Part shown: piece after piece, positions 1 through 8,153 of the stretch
Layout: the number at the start of each line of letters is the position of its first letter
Numbering within the stretch: position 1 is the first letter of the stretch
Origin: Marsupella aquatica
Lineage: Eukaryota; Marchantiophyta
Direction: 5' to 3'
NCBI GenBank assembly: GCA_973895155.1
Contig: OZ316896.1
Coordinates: 2,356,001 to 2,420,000, forward strand
DNA length: 64,000 nt
Made by a program: the position numbers and the translations under genes
The notes under the pieces: model-generated
What the model saw: the letters and a program-made list of their open reading frames with translations, nothing else
The model's database searches: none
Told to the model about the DNA's origin: nothing

Positions 1-461
1 TGTTGCCAATGTGTGGCGGCATCTCGATGTGTTAGCCTAGACATGGTAAATTTGTTCTGTAACCAAGAGTTTGTTGTCCACATTTCTGGATCGTCAAACA
101 ACTTTTTCACAAATTTGCCAAACTCTGCTTTGGGCATCAAAATCTCCAATTCTTTGGCGTTGATCGGCCATTCATGATGAGGAGGTTTCACGTTTTCTGT
201 TGTGATGTTCCACTCCAAATTGTCACTTTCATCCTCCAACTTAGTTGAATTTGGCAAGGGGTTTTTATCGCCCGTACCAATGTCACAAGCATTGGGTTCG
301 GACTCATCTTCCAACCCTTTTGTTGGAGATAGCGAGTTTCCATGAATATCATGATCAAAATGATTGTAATAAGCATCTTGAGCGTCTTGCATGTATAAAT
401 GAGCATATTTGTCTTTTGGAACTTTTTCATCATCATCAGAATCCAAATTCCATTTCGTCAT
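1..461 (-). CDS. unrecognised acidic protein, partial (runs off the left edge)
   Basis: Reading the minus strand from an ATG at 461, about 153 codons stay open to the window edge, so no stop is seen. The frame starts with a run of Asp and Glu and is rich in Asp, Glu, Asn and His. Its later part (near 20-150) has an amphipathic stretch containing FGKFVKKLFDDPEMW. I recognise no domain. The other minus-strand frame over 188-436 looks like a shadow because it is shorter and has no natural composition. It lies 169 bases downstream of the kinase relic on the same strand and could be a separate gene or a later exon of that locus. Whether it is expressed is unknown. Confidence 0.45.
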   Translation of the reverse strand, partial: MTKWNLDSDDDEKVPKDKYAHLYMQDAQDAYYNHFDHDIHGNSLSPTKGLEDESEPNACDIGTGDKNPLPNSTKLEDESDNLEWNITTENVKPPHHEWPINAKELEILMPKAEFGKFVKKLFDDPEMWTTNSWLQNKFTMSRLTHRDAATHWQ

Positions 462-629
462 GATTGCAAGATCTACAAACATAAAAACATATTTAAAACA
501 AATCCAAATATAATGAAATGGCATGGCATAACAATATAAATAAATAAGATACATATCACTTTATAATTACCATCTGATTGTTTGTAACTTAATGACTTCA
601 TGTAATAATTAGAGGGTCAAGTTTCATCT

Positions 630-2240
630 CTAATCTCTAAGATAAGGACTATTTTGGGCAAATAGTCTACAATCCGGGAATGTCCGAACCATCTTCAAAC
701 TCCAAAAGGCACACTCTTGCCTTTTCTTCACCTCGGTGGACATCATATCACGGACCATTGCTTCCAATTTAGGACCATGCTCCAAGGTATTCCAACCCCT
801 ACCCAACCACCGTGTCCTCATGGACGCTCCATCCCAATTCTCTAAAAAGAGACTCTCAAAAATGTTGCCCAAAGCATATATATCAGTGGCAGCACTATAC
901 TCTACTGGGGTGGGCGAAATAAGCTCTGGAGCTAATTGAGGATATTGTTTTTGATAAGCTACAACTTTATCTGTAGGAGTAGACCACATTTGATTCTCTG
1001 GTAGTCTGCACTGTGACTTATGTTTGGACAAGCCAAAATCGCATAAGCCAACATACACCTTGATGGCTACATCATCTTCATACTCAAAATGTAGAAGAAC
1101 GTTTCCAAAGTGAAGATCACAATGGAATCGGTTGTGATCATGCAAATATTGTAACGTCTCAAGCAGCGCCAACGCAATTCCCAATCGGTTCTCCAGAAAA
1201 AGTTTCTTTTCAGAAACAAACTTGAAATCAATGTTGGAGGAACCTTGTGATTTCCCTTTGTTCTTTGATCACAATTCACATCTATCTATGAAGCTTCCCA
1301 AATCACCTCCGTTGTAGTGATCATACACAAGTCTTGGTGGATCATCAATCCTCATTGCCAAAGCCCCAACAATTCCCTTGTGATTTAGTCCTCCCATAAG
1401 CATTTCTTGTAATGCATCTGTCCTCCTCTTATGCTTATCTCCTTTTTTGAATCTTTTTGCCACTAGTGTGACATTCTTCGGAATAAGAGGGCAATCTAAT
1501 ACGTGACAAGTGTACACCTCCCCTTGCACATCTATCCCGATGGAATGAGCATTTTGCACCTGCTCAGGCTTCAAGAAATGGATACTCCTCACATCCGGAA
1601 GTACACGTGATGGACGTGTTCCTTTTCCATCGTTTCTGATATTCACATCCCCAAATTGCATCACCTTGTTTACATATTTGACGTTGCTTTCAGCTTTTGC
1701 CATTGCCAACTCTTTACTCCAAGTTGATAACAAGTCCCTCTTGTGCTTAAACATCCTAGGATTTCCAAGCATTGTAGTATCATCCATGTTTAATTTGGCC
1801 ACCATCAAATCCCAAATATTGATCTCCAAATTAACAGCCAAGTTGTCAATGAATCCTCCTACTTTCTCACACTCAAGTACAAATGCATCCTTCTGCTCCC
1901 GTGTGATAGTGTCTTCATCCTCTACACTTTCACGCAAATAACAAGTCATCTCGTTCACAAACTTCTTGTATCCTTTTAGACCGTGCCTTGTAAAATCCAT
2001 CTCGAACGCATTCTCCTCATATTGCTTAGGTTGAGTGTAATGATATAATATTCCTTTCCAGATCGCCACTACTGCATTAAAGCGAACCTGTTTCACCTCA
2101 ACATTGCCCCCTCTTCATTTCTTCTTCCCACTGAGTTTGCCAACAGTTGATTTATACTCAAGAGTGTTTCGTGCATTCCTGAGTGCTTGGAGAGCCACAT
2201 GGTCCGGTTCAGCCCCTTCATCAAGAACCCTAGTAATCAT
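630..2240 (-). pseudogene. protein kinase-like gene broken by two in-frame TGA codons
   Basis: From an ATG at 2240 to a stop at 630-632 one frame of 536 codons is interrupted only by TGA codons at 2115-2117 and 1269-1271. The C-terminal half is a protein kinase domain: the catalytic loop reads HCDLHFGN (HRD replaced by HCD) and the metal-binding motif is DFGLSK. After it come the conserved APE-like PELISP segment and a DIYALG motif of subdomain IX. The N-terminal 200 residues are a charged region without a recognised domain. A glycine-rich loop is not clear. Both stops could be decayed CGA codons. A pseudogene is the simplest reading. A spliced gene that skips the stops is possible but I see no convincing introns around them. 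Confidence 0.65.
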
Positions 2241-2434
2241 TCCAGCAACTGCCTGTATTCTACACGACTAGTCGAGTCCATTGTGGCTTCCCTGGAATGG
2301 TGTGTGAGATGAGTACAACCTTACCCACTCAATCAACTGCCCACAAATACCCTGTGAATCACGGATTCACGTGATTATTACGCACTGGATTATTGTTTCT
2401 GGATTTCATTGCAATTCATTTTTATTAATCTTTT

Positions 2435-2545
2435 GAATGTCATAACGATAAAAGAAGGGAGAACACATTTGTGAATTATCCCATGCCGAGCCTAAGCTCC
2501 AAGCATGCGCACAAAAGTTTTCTTTTCTTTCACAGTTATGACATT
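2435..2545. ncRNA. long stem-loop 1 of a three-hairpin cluster
   Basis: The left arm 2435-2473 pairs with the right arm 2509-2545. The outermost 12 bases (gaatgtcataac with gttatgacattc) pair perfectly and the inner part pairs imperfectly. The terminal loop, about 2474-2508, carries the core CATGCCGAG then AAGCTCCAA that recurs in the next two hairpins. Orientation of any transcript is unknown. That it is an RNA gene is inference from structure alone. Confidence 0.4.
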
Positions 2546-2582
2546 CCTACTTGGATCTATGTGATAGCTATAATTTATCAAT

Positions 2583-2716
2583 CATTTACCAATTGAGTGA
2601 AAAGAATTTTGAAGAATCGTGACACCCATGTAAAATATCACATGCCGAGACAAAGCTCCAAGCTTGCGTACATGGGTTTCTCTATCTCCATAAATCTTTC
2701 ACTCAATTTGCAAATA
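2583..2716. ncRNA. long stem-loop 2 of a three-hairpin cluster
   Basis: The left arm near 2583-2631 contains aattgagtgaaa and, next to the loop, acccatgta. The right arm near 2668-2716 contains the complements tttcactcaatt and tacatgggt. The loop holds the same CATGCCGAG and AAGCTCCAA core as hairpins 1 and 3, while the arm sequences differ from theirs. Function unknown. Confidence 0.4.
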
Positions 2717-2725
2717 ATAATAAAT

Positions 2726-2827
2726 TGTTAAGGTGATATTAAAATACTCCTGTACGAAATATCCCATGCCGAGCCGAAGCTCCAAACACGCGCGCACAGG
2801 AATCTCTTTATATCCCTCCATTAATCT
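2726..2827. ncRNA. long stem-loop 3 of a three-hairpin cluster
   Basis: This is the weakest of the three stems. The arm segments tcctgta and cgcacagga pair next to the loop, and gatatta with tatatcc further out. The loop core CATGCCGAG then AAGCTCCAA is conserved. It begins about ten bases after hairpin 2 ends. Confidence 0.35.
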
Positions 2828-2841
2828 AAAATTCATTTTTT

Positions 2842-3253
2842 TATGATTTAGGGCACAAACTCATTTTAGGATTTGGATTTAGGGCACAAACAAAGTTTAG
2901 GGTTTTAGGTTTAGGACACAAACAAAGTTTAAGGTTTTAGGTTTAGGGCATAAACAAAACATAAACAACATACACTATACATACATTCCAAAAATACATT
3001 CATACATACATTCCAAACAATATACATTCACCATAATATAAATCAAAACTTAAATCAAAACTTAAATAAAAACATTCACCATAACATAAATCAAAATCAA
3101 AACATATATCATAACAAAAATCAAAACTTAAATCAAACCATATACCATAACATAAAAAAAACATCAAATACAAAAAAACTTACCCTATACACTTCGAGCC
3201 TTCTTTCTCCTTCCTTCCCTCCTTCCTTCCTTCCCTCCTTCCTTCCTTCCTTC
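2842..3253. repeat. telomere-like repeats, A-rich tract and CCTT microsatellite
   Basis: From about 2849 to 2955 a unit of roughly 38 bases, gathering ttagggcacaaac and ggttttaggttta, is repeated three times with drift. It contains plant-telomere-like TTTAGGG words but not a true telomere array. From 2960 to 3180 the strand is A-rich with repeats of acataaatcaaaac. From about 3210 to 3253 there is a ccttccttcc microsatellite. No gene is visible. Confidence 0.75.
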
Positions 3254-3414
3254 TCCTCCCCCCTTGGCCTCCACAATACACAATGAGCCCCTCCCTCCCC
3301 CTCTCCCCCCTTTTATGGTCCCGGCTCAACTCCCGGCTCCTGCTCTCGCTCCTGGCTCCCCTCTCGCAAACCCTAATTGCGCCTCCGCCTCCCCCTTTGG
3401 CCCGGGAACCCTAA

Positions 3415-3850
3415 TCCCGGCCCGGCCCGGCGCTCCTTCCCGGCCCGGTCCATATTCTCCCGGCCCGGTCCACTTCCCCCCCTCCGCACTTCCCGGCCCG
3501 GCCCTCCCTCCCGACCCGGTCCACTTCCCCACCCTTCCCGGCCCGGACCGGGGTCCCTCCCTCTCCCCCCTTCCCCACCCTTCCCGCCCCCCCTCCCCAC
3601 CCTTCCTGGCCCGGACCGGGGTCCCTCCCTCTCCCCCCCTTCCCCACCCTTCCCGCCCCCCCTCCCCACCCTTCCCGGCTCGGACCGGGGATGCTTCCTC
3701 TCCCCCCCTTCCTCCCCACCCTTCCCGGCCCGGACCGGGGCTCATTTCCTCTCGCGCCCCCGGGCTCCTCCATTCGCGGCCCTCTATCACATCCCGGCCC
3801 GGTTCTAGTTTCTCCCGGTCCGATCTCGTCACTGGCCGGGACCGGCCGGG
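3415..3850. repeat. GC-rich minisatellite with CCCGGCCCGG words
   Basis: The word ggaccgggg recurs at 3545, 3613, 3682 and 3732, so the period is about 68 bases, shortened to 50 in the last unit. Each unit carries ccccacccttcccggcccgg and a run of ctctcccccc. Upstream (3420-3530) shorter cccggcccgg words recur. C is strongly preferred on this strand. The open frames here lie in several overlapping frames at once and reflect lack of stop codons in G/C repeats, so I do not call a gene. Confidence 0.8.
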
Positions 3851-3859
3851 ACGACATAT

Positions 3860-4289
3860 GTCATCTATCGTCTCAAATACTTGTATTTGCCCGACAAGTC
3901 CAAACCGGGCTTATGGGTAATAAAGCTCCTCCAAACTCAAGCTTAAGCTCTTGTTTTGGGGGGCATCATTGTTTTTCAGCCAGATTGAGCATCATATCCC
4001 ATAGTGGTCTCTGAACAGACCGGACTTCATTGTTACTTAATGCCCTTCGTGATTTTTCTTTTATATTTTTGAGAGCAAAATGTCCTGGATAAGATTGATT
4101 CATCTCCCTAGGAAGATTCAGTCTCCTCTACTTTTACTAAAGTTAGATCCCCAGGTTAAATCAAACCAAAAATGTCTCACCTTTCACTATAGTATGGTCT
4201 TGTTTTTCGACTCTTGTGGGCAATAATATCTCCTCAAAATTTGAGCTAAAGCTCCCTTTATGGGGGAATCATATCCAATACTTGTTAAC
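3860..4289. other. intergenic stretch without visible gene
   Basis: Ordinary AT-leaning intergenic DNA after the minisatellite. The words ctcctcaaa(c)t and agcttaagctc/agctaaagctc with tttgggggg(c/a)atcat occur near 3930-3966 and 4230-4270, so this is probably an old dispersed repeat in two pieces. No reading frame is convincing. Confidence 0.5.
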
Positions 4290-4500
4290 CAAAGACCCGG
4301 GCAAAGATGACATTCACAATGACATGCCCAGAACCGTCCATCCAACTAACAAGCTAGTAGCAACAGAGATCATGGTTCAACTCAATTGAGGCTACGTCCA
4401 CAAGAACACACAAAAGCTTTATTACATTCCAGGCCTGCCAGCCATACTAGGTCACTCTCCACAATAGAAGTTTTATCTATCTCTCAACTATGCTCGACTT
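4290..4500 (+). repeat. dispersed repeat family A, copy 1
   Basis: The stretch has acattcacaatgacatgccca, later aagaacacacaaaagctttatta and ccaggcctgccagccatac. A diverged copy in the same orientation lies at about 41,990-42,200. Both run into a segment with tctatctctcaact or tccctatctcttaact. No coding capacity is seen. It may be part of a retrotransposon, but no long terminal repeat boundary could be defined. Confidence 0.6.
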
Positions 4501-5464
4501 CCTACTCATAAGCAGCAACTTGCTTGTGCATTTAGTACGTACCGTGCAACACAAATAACCTAACCAAGTCCACAATTAAGGTTGGCCTAACTGTAACTAG
4601 AAATGTAACTCTAAGCACACCTAAGAGTACACAGGAGAGTAAATGCCTAAGTAAGCAATGATCTCTCCCTTGACTCTGGTCAACACACACACTGATGGAC
4701 CAAACAATAAGTGTGACCACCCTTCTTGAATTGTTTTGCCTAATCACAAAATTGGGGCTAAGTAAAAAAAATTCTGATACAAAACAGGCATTTGTGAGAA
4801 TAGACTTTATTTCAGAGTTTTGAAAGCGAGGAGCAATACATTGAGTGCTCTTCACATTGCGGAAGTGCGGATTTTCAAAGATGTCAAAATGAGCCATAAA
4901 ATTGTCAACTTTCATGGATGGATGAGACTACGGTGAAGATCGATCAGAGGGCTATCAATGGGCACCTATATGTACACACGAAAGTCAAGTTTCTTGAGTG
5001 AGTCCTTGTCGTGCAAATTGTGGTTTAATCCTCTCTCCCTCTGCCATATGATGTGGTTCCGAGTTTAAACATGGTGAGGATACTCTAGGTATGACTTCGA
5101 TCAAGTCCTGAGCCTGTCCAAAGTCTCCGCACCCTAGTGTGCAAAACATCAAGCACCGCTTCATGCACGATGAGACTATGCCACCATAGCTCCTGGAGAG
5201 CTTCAAGCGCAACCATGTAGCTCCATATCTCCAATCAAGACCAGGCAACCATAGCTTGAGAGCTTCAACCCATGCCCAAGACAGTTGCAAAGTCCTCCAT
5301 AGCAACAAAGATTGCAAGAATAAGATTGCAACTTAGGACTGGGAACTGAAATTTGCATGAGGAGCAGTAGTTTAATTAATAACATGTCTGAGATCTCACA
5401 ACGATTGGCAAGCTCAATTGAAATAGACAGATTCAAGATGAATTGAAAGAGCTGGAAAATCCAT

Positions 5465-6420
5465 GACTGTGTGTGTGAAGCTGACGATTACTTTGTCCAG
5501 AAGTGGGATGGTACTGGAGTGAATGGCCTGTCCTCAATTCAGAAAAGGATAGCAGCACTAGACAACTATCACTTGGAGTTTTGGCAAACCGCCATGGATG
5601 AGTACATATTGCCAGATTGGAGCAACAAGAGCTCTGGATTCTCTCAAAAACAATTGCAGATCTATTTGAGAGGTCTTTTAGAAGAAATACTTGAGGCAGC
5701 CTACCAAGGAAACTGTGGAGAGATAACTGGAAATTCTTGAAGGAAGAAGATTTCCTGGTGTGTTTGCTTCAATAGATTGTATGCATTATTTGTGGAAAAA
5801 TTGCCCTGTTGCATGGCAAGGACCCTTTACAAACAAGGACAAATATAAGTCAATTGCATACCATCTAGATCTGATATGCTTATTTTGGCCTCCCTGGATG
5901 CGACAATGATCTGAACGTTCTGGACACTCAGGTCCCCACTGGTGAACAAATCTTCAAAGAAATGAGGCTCATCAACTGAAATTTACTCTGAATGGAACAT
6001 AGTATGATAGATATAACTTCCTCACTCATGGTATCTATCTACTAGACTACTCTATTTTTATTAAAACAGGGTGAAGCAAGGAAGTGGTCTTTAGAATGCC
6101 ACTGAAGAAGGTGCACAAAAGGACTTTGAGAGAAAGTTTGGAGTGTTGCAAGCTAGTTTAATTTAGCATTATTCAAAATACTGTGAGGCTCCACAACCAA
6201 GCTGTGATCAAAGCCATTGATATCCTTCTTGCTTGTGTAATTTAACATAACACGATAATAGAGGATGAGAGATTGAAGAGTTTACCTCAGGAGTGGGAAC
6301 AAGGTCGAGCAACCTGGGCAGACTAGGCAAGGGTCACAGAGACTCACAACTCCTGATTGGAAAGAACACTTGGCCAATCCAGTGTTGAGCATATTAGGGC
6401 TGTCAAACAAAAAGGTTATA
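5465..6420 (+). pseudogene. PIF/Harbinger-type transposase relic
   Basis: Three reading frames in succession carry pieces of the plant transposon protein (DDE) family. Frame 1 (5471-5740) has YFVQKWDGTGVNGLSSIQK and a DEYILPDWS segment typical of the region before the first catalytic Asp. A second frame from about 5733 reads RFPGVFASIDCMHYLWKNC, where the Asp of SIDCMH is the first catalytic residue. A third near 5885 reads FGLPGCDNDLNVLD, the second. Near 6110 KDFERKFGVLQA matches the C-terminal conserved block. Frameshifts and stops between the blocks show it is dead. Known PIF/Harbinger elements need a second protein, and none is seen nearby. Confidence 0.8.
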
Positions 6421-6754
6421 TATCAATTTGATTATGTTGATGCGATGTAGTTTTTTAAATTTGGAATTCTAAATGAACAATCTGAGCTTGGCAATTTCAC
6501 AATTCTGTCTCAATTTGTCTCATTTCTGCATGCACAACACAAATTCTGAAATCTGGTCAAAACTACCTGACAATTAAAATTGTGGGAAAGTACAATAGGA
6601 AATCTGCCATGGGTCCTCGGTCAGGCAAATGAAAGACCATGGATTTCACAGATTATGCTACTTAAGGGAAAAACAAACCTGAAATGTGAGCTACAAAATG
6701 TCCACCACACTACTGTCATTGCTAATTGGCACCTAAGGTGTGGTACTTGTAAGT

Positions 6755-7019
6755 CTACATCAGGGCATGTCAGCTAACATGTCAGCTAAAGTCTACATAG
6801 ATTAGGGCATGTCAAAGCACACTTGTAACTCAATAGGGGGTGTCAAAGCACAGTTGTACCTGAGTTATGGCTCGATCAGAACATGGCTCGATCAGAACAT
6901 AAAACATACTTATGGCCAAGACAGAATAGTTATAGGTGACCAAAATTGTACCCCGTAAGGGTGGTACATCCAAAAAAATTAAGCCATAACCAATGTAACT
7001 TTGACATGCCCTGATGTAG
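6755..7019. mobile_element. inverted-repeat element, MITE-like
   Basis: The 18 bases ctacatcagggcatgtca near 6755-6772 return as their reverse complement near 7002-7019. A third, direct version (ctacatagattagggcatgtcaaag) lies near 6798. Between them are short repeats such as atggctcgatcagaacat in tandem near 6865-6900. The 265-base size and lack of coding capacity suit a miniature inverted-repeat element. I could not define a target-site duplication. Confidence 0.45.
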
Positions 7020-7440
7020 TGTTATGTCCTAATTAGGACTCAAAACATAAAACTCTATTATGGCCAGGACATAATCAGTATGGGCTACCAAAATTAGGCT
7101 ACCAAAATATAAGAGAGATATGCTTAGTAGACCCCCTTATGTAAAAATTTTGCTTAATCAACCCCCTCAATACTTTTCCCCAATCTGGATCGTTGATGGA
7201 CCTTTCGATCTCAGATCTGGACCGTTGATAGACCTCATGGGGGTTGATCAAGTCCCGGATCAAGTAACAAATTTCATTTTGGGGTTAGATCAAACAAATA
7301 CCTCCAAACTATAATCTATGGGTTACCAAAATAGATACCCATAAGGGTGATAGCTACAAAAACATGATCAGGATAACTTTGACGCGCCTTATTAGTTCTG
7401 ACTTTCATTCATGAACTTCTCACTTTCATTAATTAATGAA
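7020..7440. other. intergenic stretch, no gene seen
   Basis: Contains a tandem-like pair of phrases (gatcgttgatggacctttcgatc and gaccgttgatagacctcatgg) near 7188-7242 and copies of gggttaccaaaat(a)ta. These look like old repeat DNA. The short open frame over 7120-7314 is built from these phrases and is not called. Confidence 0.5.
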
Positions 7441-7473
7441 CTTGGGTGTAACTTGGGTGTAACTTGGGTGTAA
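7441..7473. repeat. three copies of an 11-base repeat
   Basis: The unit cttgggtgtaa occurs three times head to tail, about 315 bases upstream of the STIG1-like start codon, within the likely promoter region. Confidence 0.85.
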
Positions 7474-7787
7474 GGAGAAACGGCCAACTTGAGTACCAAA
7501 CTAACAGGAAAGCCACAGACGACAGAGGCAGCCGGGGAGAAGAGGATCGTGGCAGGGTTTAGGGTTTAGTGGAAAAGTCTGGAAACTTGGAAAGCGTACA
7601 CACTTGGTGTTAGTTTGTACCAGAAATCATGTAGATTCTCGCAAAAAGCAAAAAGCGCGCGATGCCGGGGCGTGCTCCAGGACTCCAGGAATGTTTTAAA
7701 GCAGCAGCAAGCATCGACAGGGAAGCTCATCGGTCTCAAGCTCACTCGATCCCAGCACAGTCGCCGCTAGCTCCATCCGACTATCCA

Positions 7788-8153
7788 ATGGCCTACCGCG
7801 GGACGCTTCTATCTCTCGTGCTCGTGGCACTCGCGGCAGGCGTGCTCATCGACGGAGTGAGCGGCGCATCGTCGCTTGTGCGGCGCCGACTGGCAGCTGT
7901 AGTACCTTCCACCACCTGCCCTGCTCCATGCGTACCGCCACAAGTCTGCTGCAAATTAGCAGGAACTCTGTACCATTGCGTTAACACCGCGACGGACATT
8001 AACAACTGCGGAACCTGCAGTAATGTTTGCAGTATCGGTGCAATTTGCTGCCAAGGTACGTGCGCGAATCTGCTAACAGACCCCAACAACTGTGGAGGTT
8101 GCGGCACCAAGTGCACACCGCCGAAGGTATGCCATTATGGCGGGTGCCAGTAA
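7788..8153 (+). CDS. STIG1-like cysteine-rich secreted protein
   Basis: A single exon of 121 codons. Residues 1-27 form a clear signal peptide with the hydrophobic core LLSLVLVALAAGVLI, followed by the basic LVRRRLA segment seen after the signal peptide in STIG1 proteins. The mature part has 16 cysteines, in two diverged repeats with the pattern CC, then TDxNNCGxC. The second repeat reads TDPNNCGGCGTKC. This matches the stigma-specific STIG1 family, small apoplastic proteins; the family is widespread in land plants, so a stigma role is not implied. An in-frame ATG at 7662 would add 42 residues before the signal peptide, so I chose 7788. No intron is needed. Neighbours are repeat DNA and it has no partner gene. 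Confidence 0.85.
   Translation: MAYRGTLLSLVLVALAAGVLIDGVSGASSLVRRRLAAVVPSTTCPAPCVPPQVCCKLAGTLYHCVNTATDINNCGTCSNVCSIGAICCQGTCANLLTDPNNCGGCGTKCTPPKVCHYGGCQ

Noticed and set aside
630-2240. Selenocysteine use of the two TGA codons
   Set aside because: Land plants are not known to decode TGA as selenocysteine, and I see no supporting structural element. Pseudogene decay is simpler.
2435-2827. CRISPR-like array
   Set aside because: Only three units with unequal spacing, arms that pair with each other rather than spacers, and a eukaryotic context.
2435-2827. Hammerhead ribozyme cluster
   Set aside because: No CTGATGA and GAAA core in either direction.
3264-3920. Long Pro/Gly/Arg-rich open frames on both strands
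   Set aside because: They overlap in several frames at once, follow the 68-base minisatellite and lack natural protein composition; stops are rare there because of base composition.
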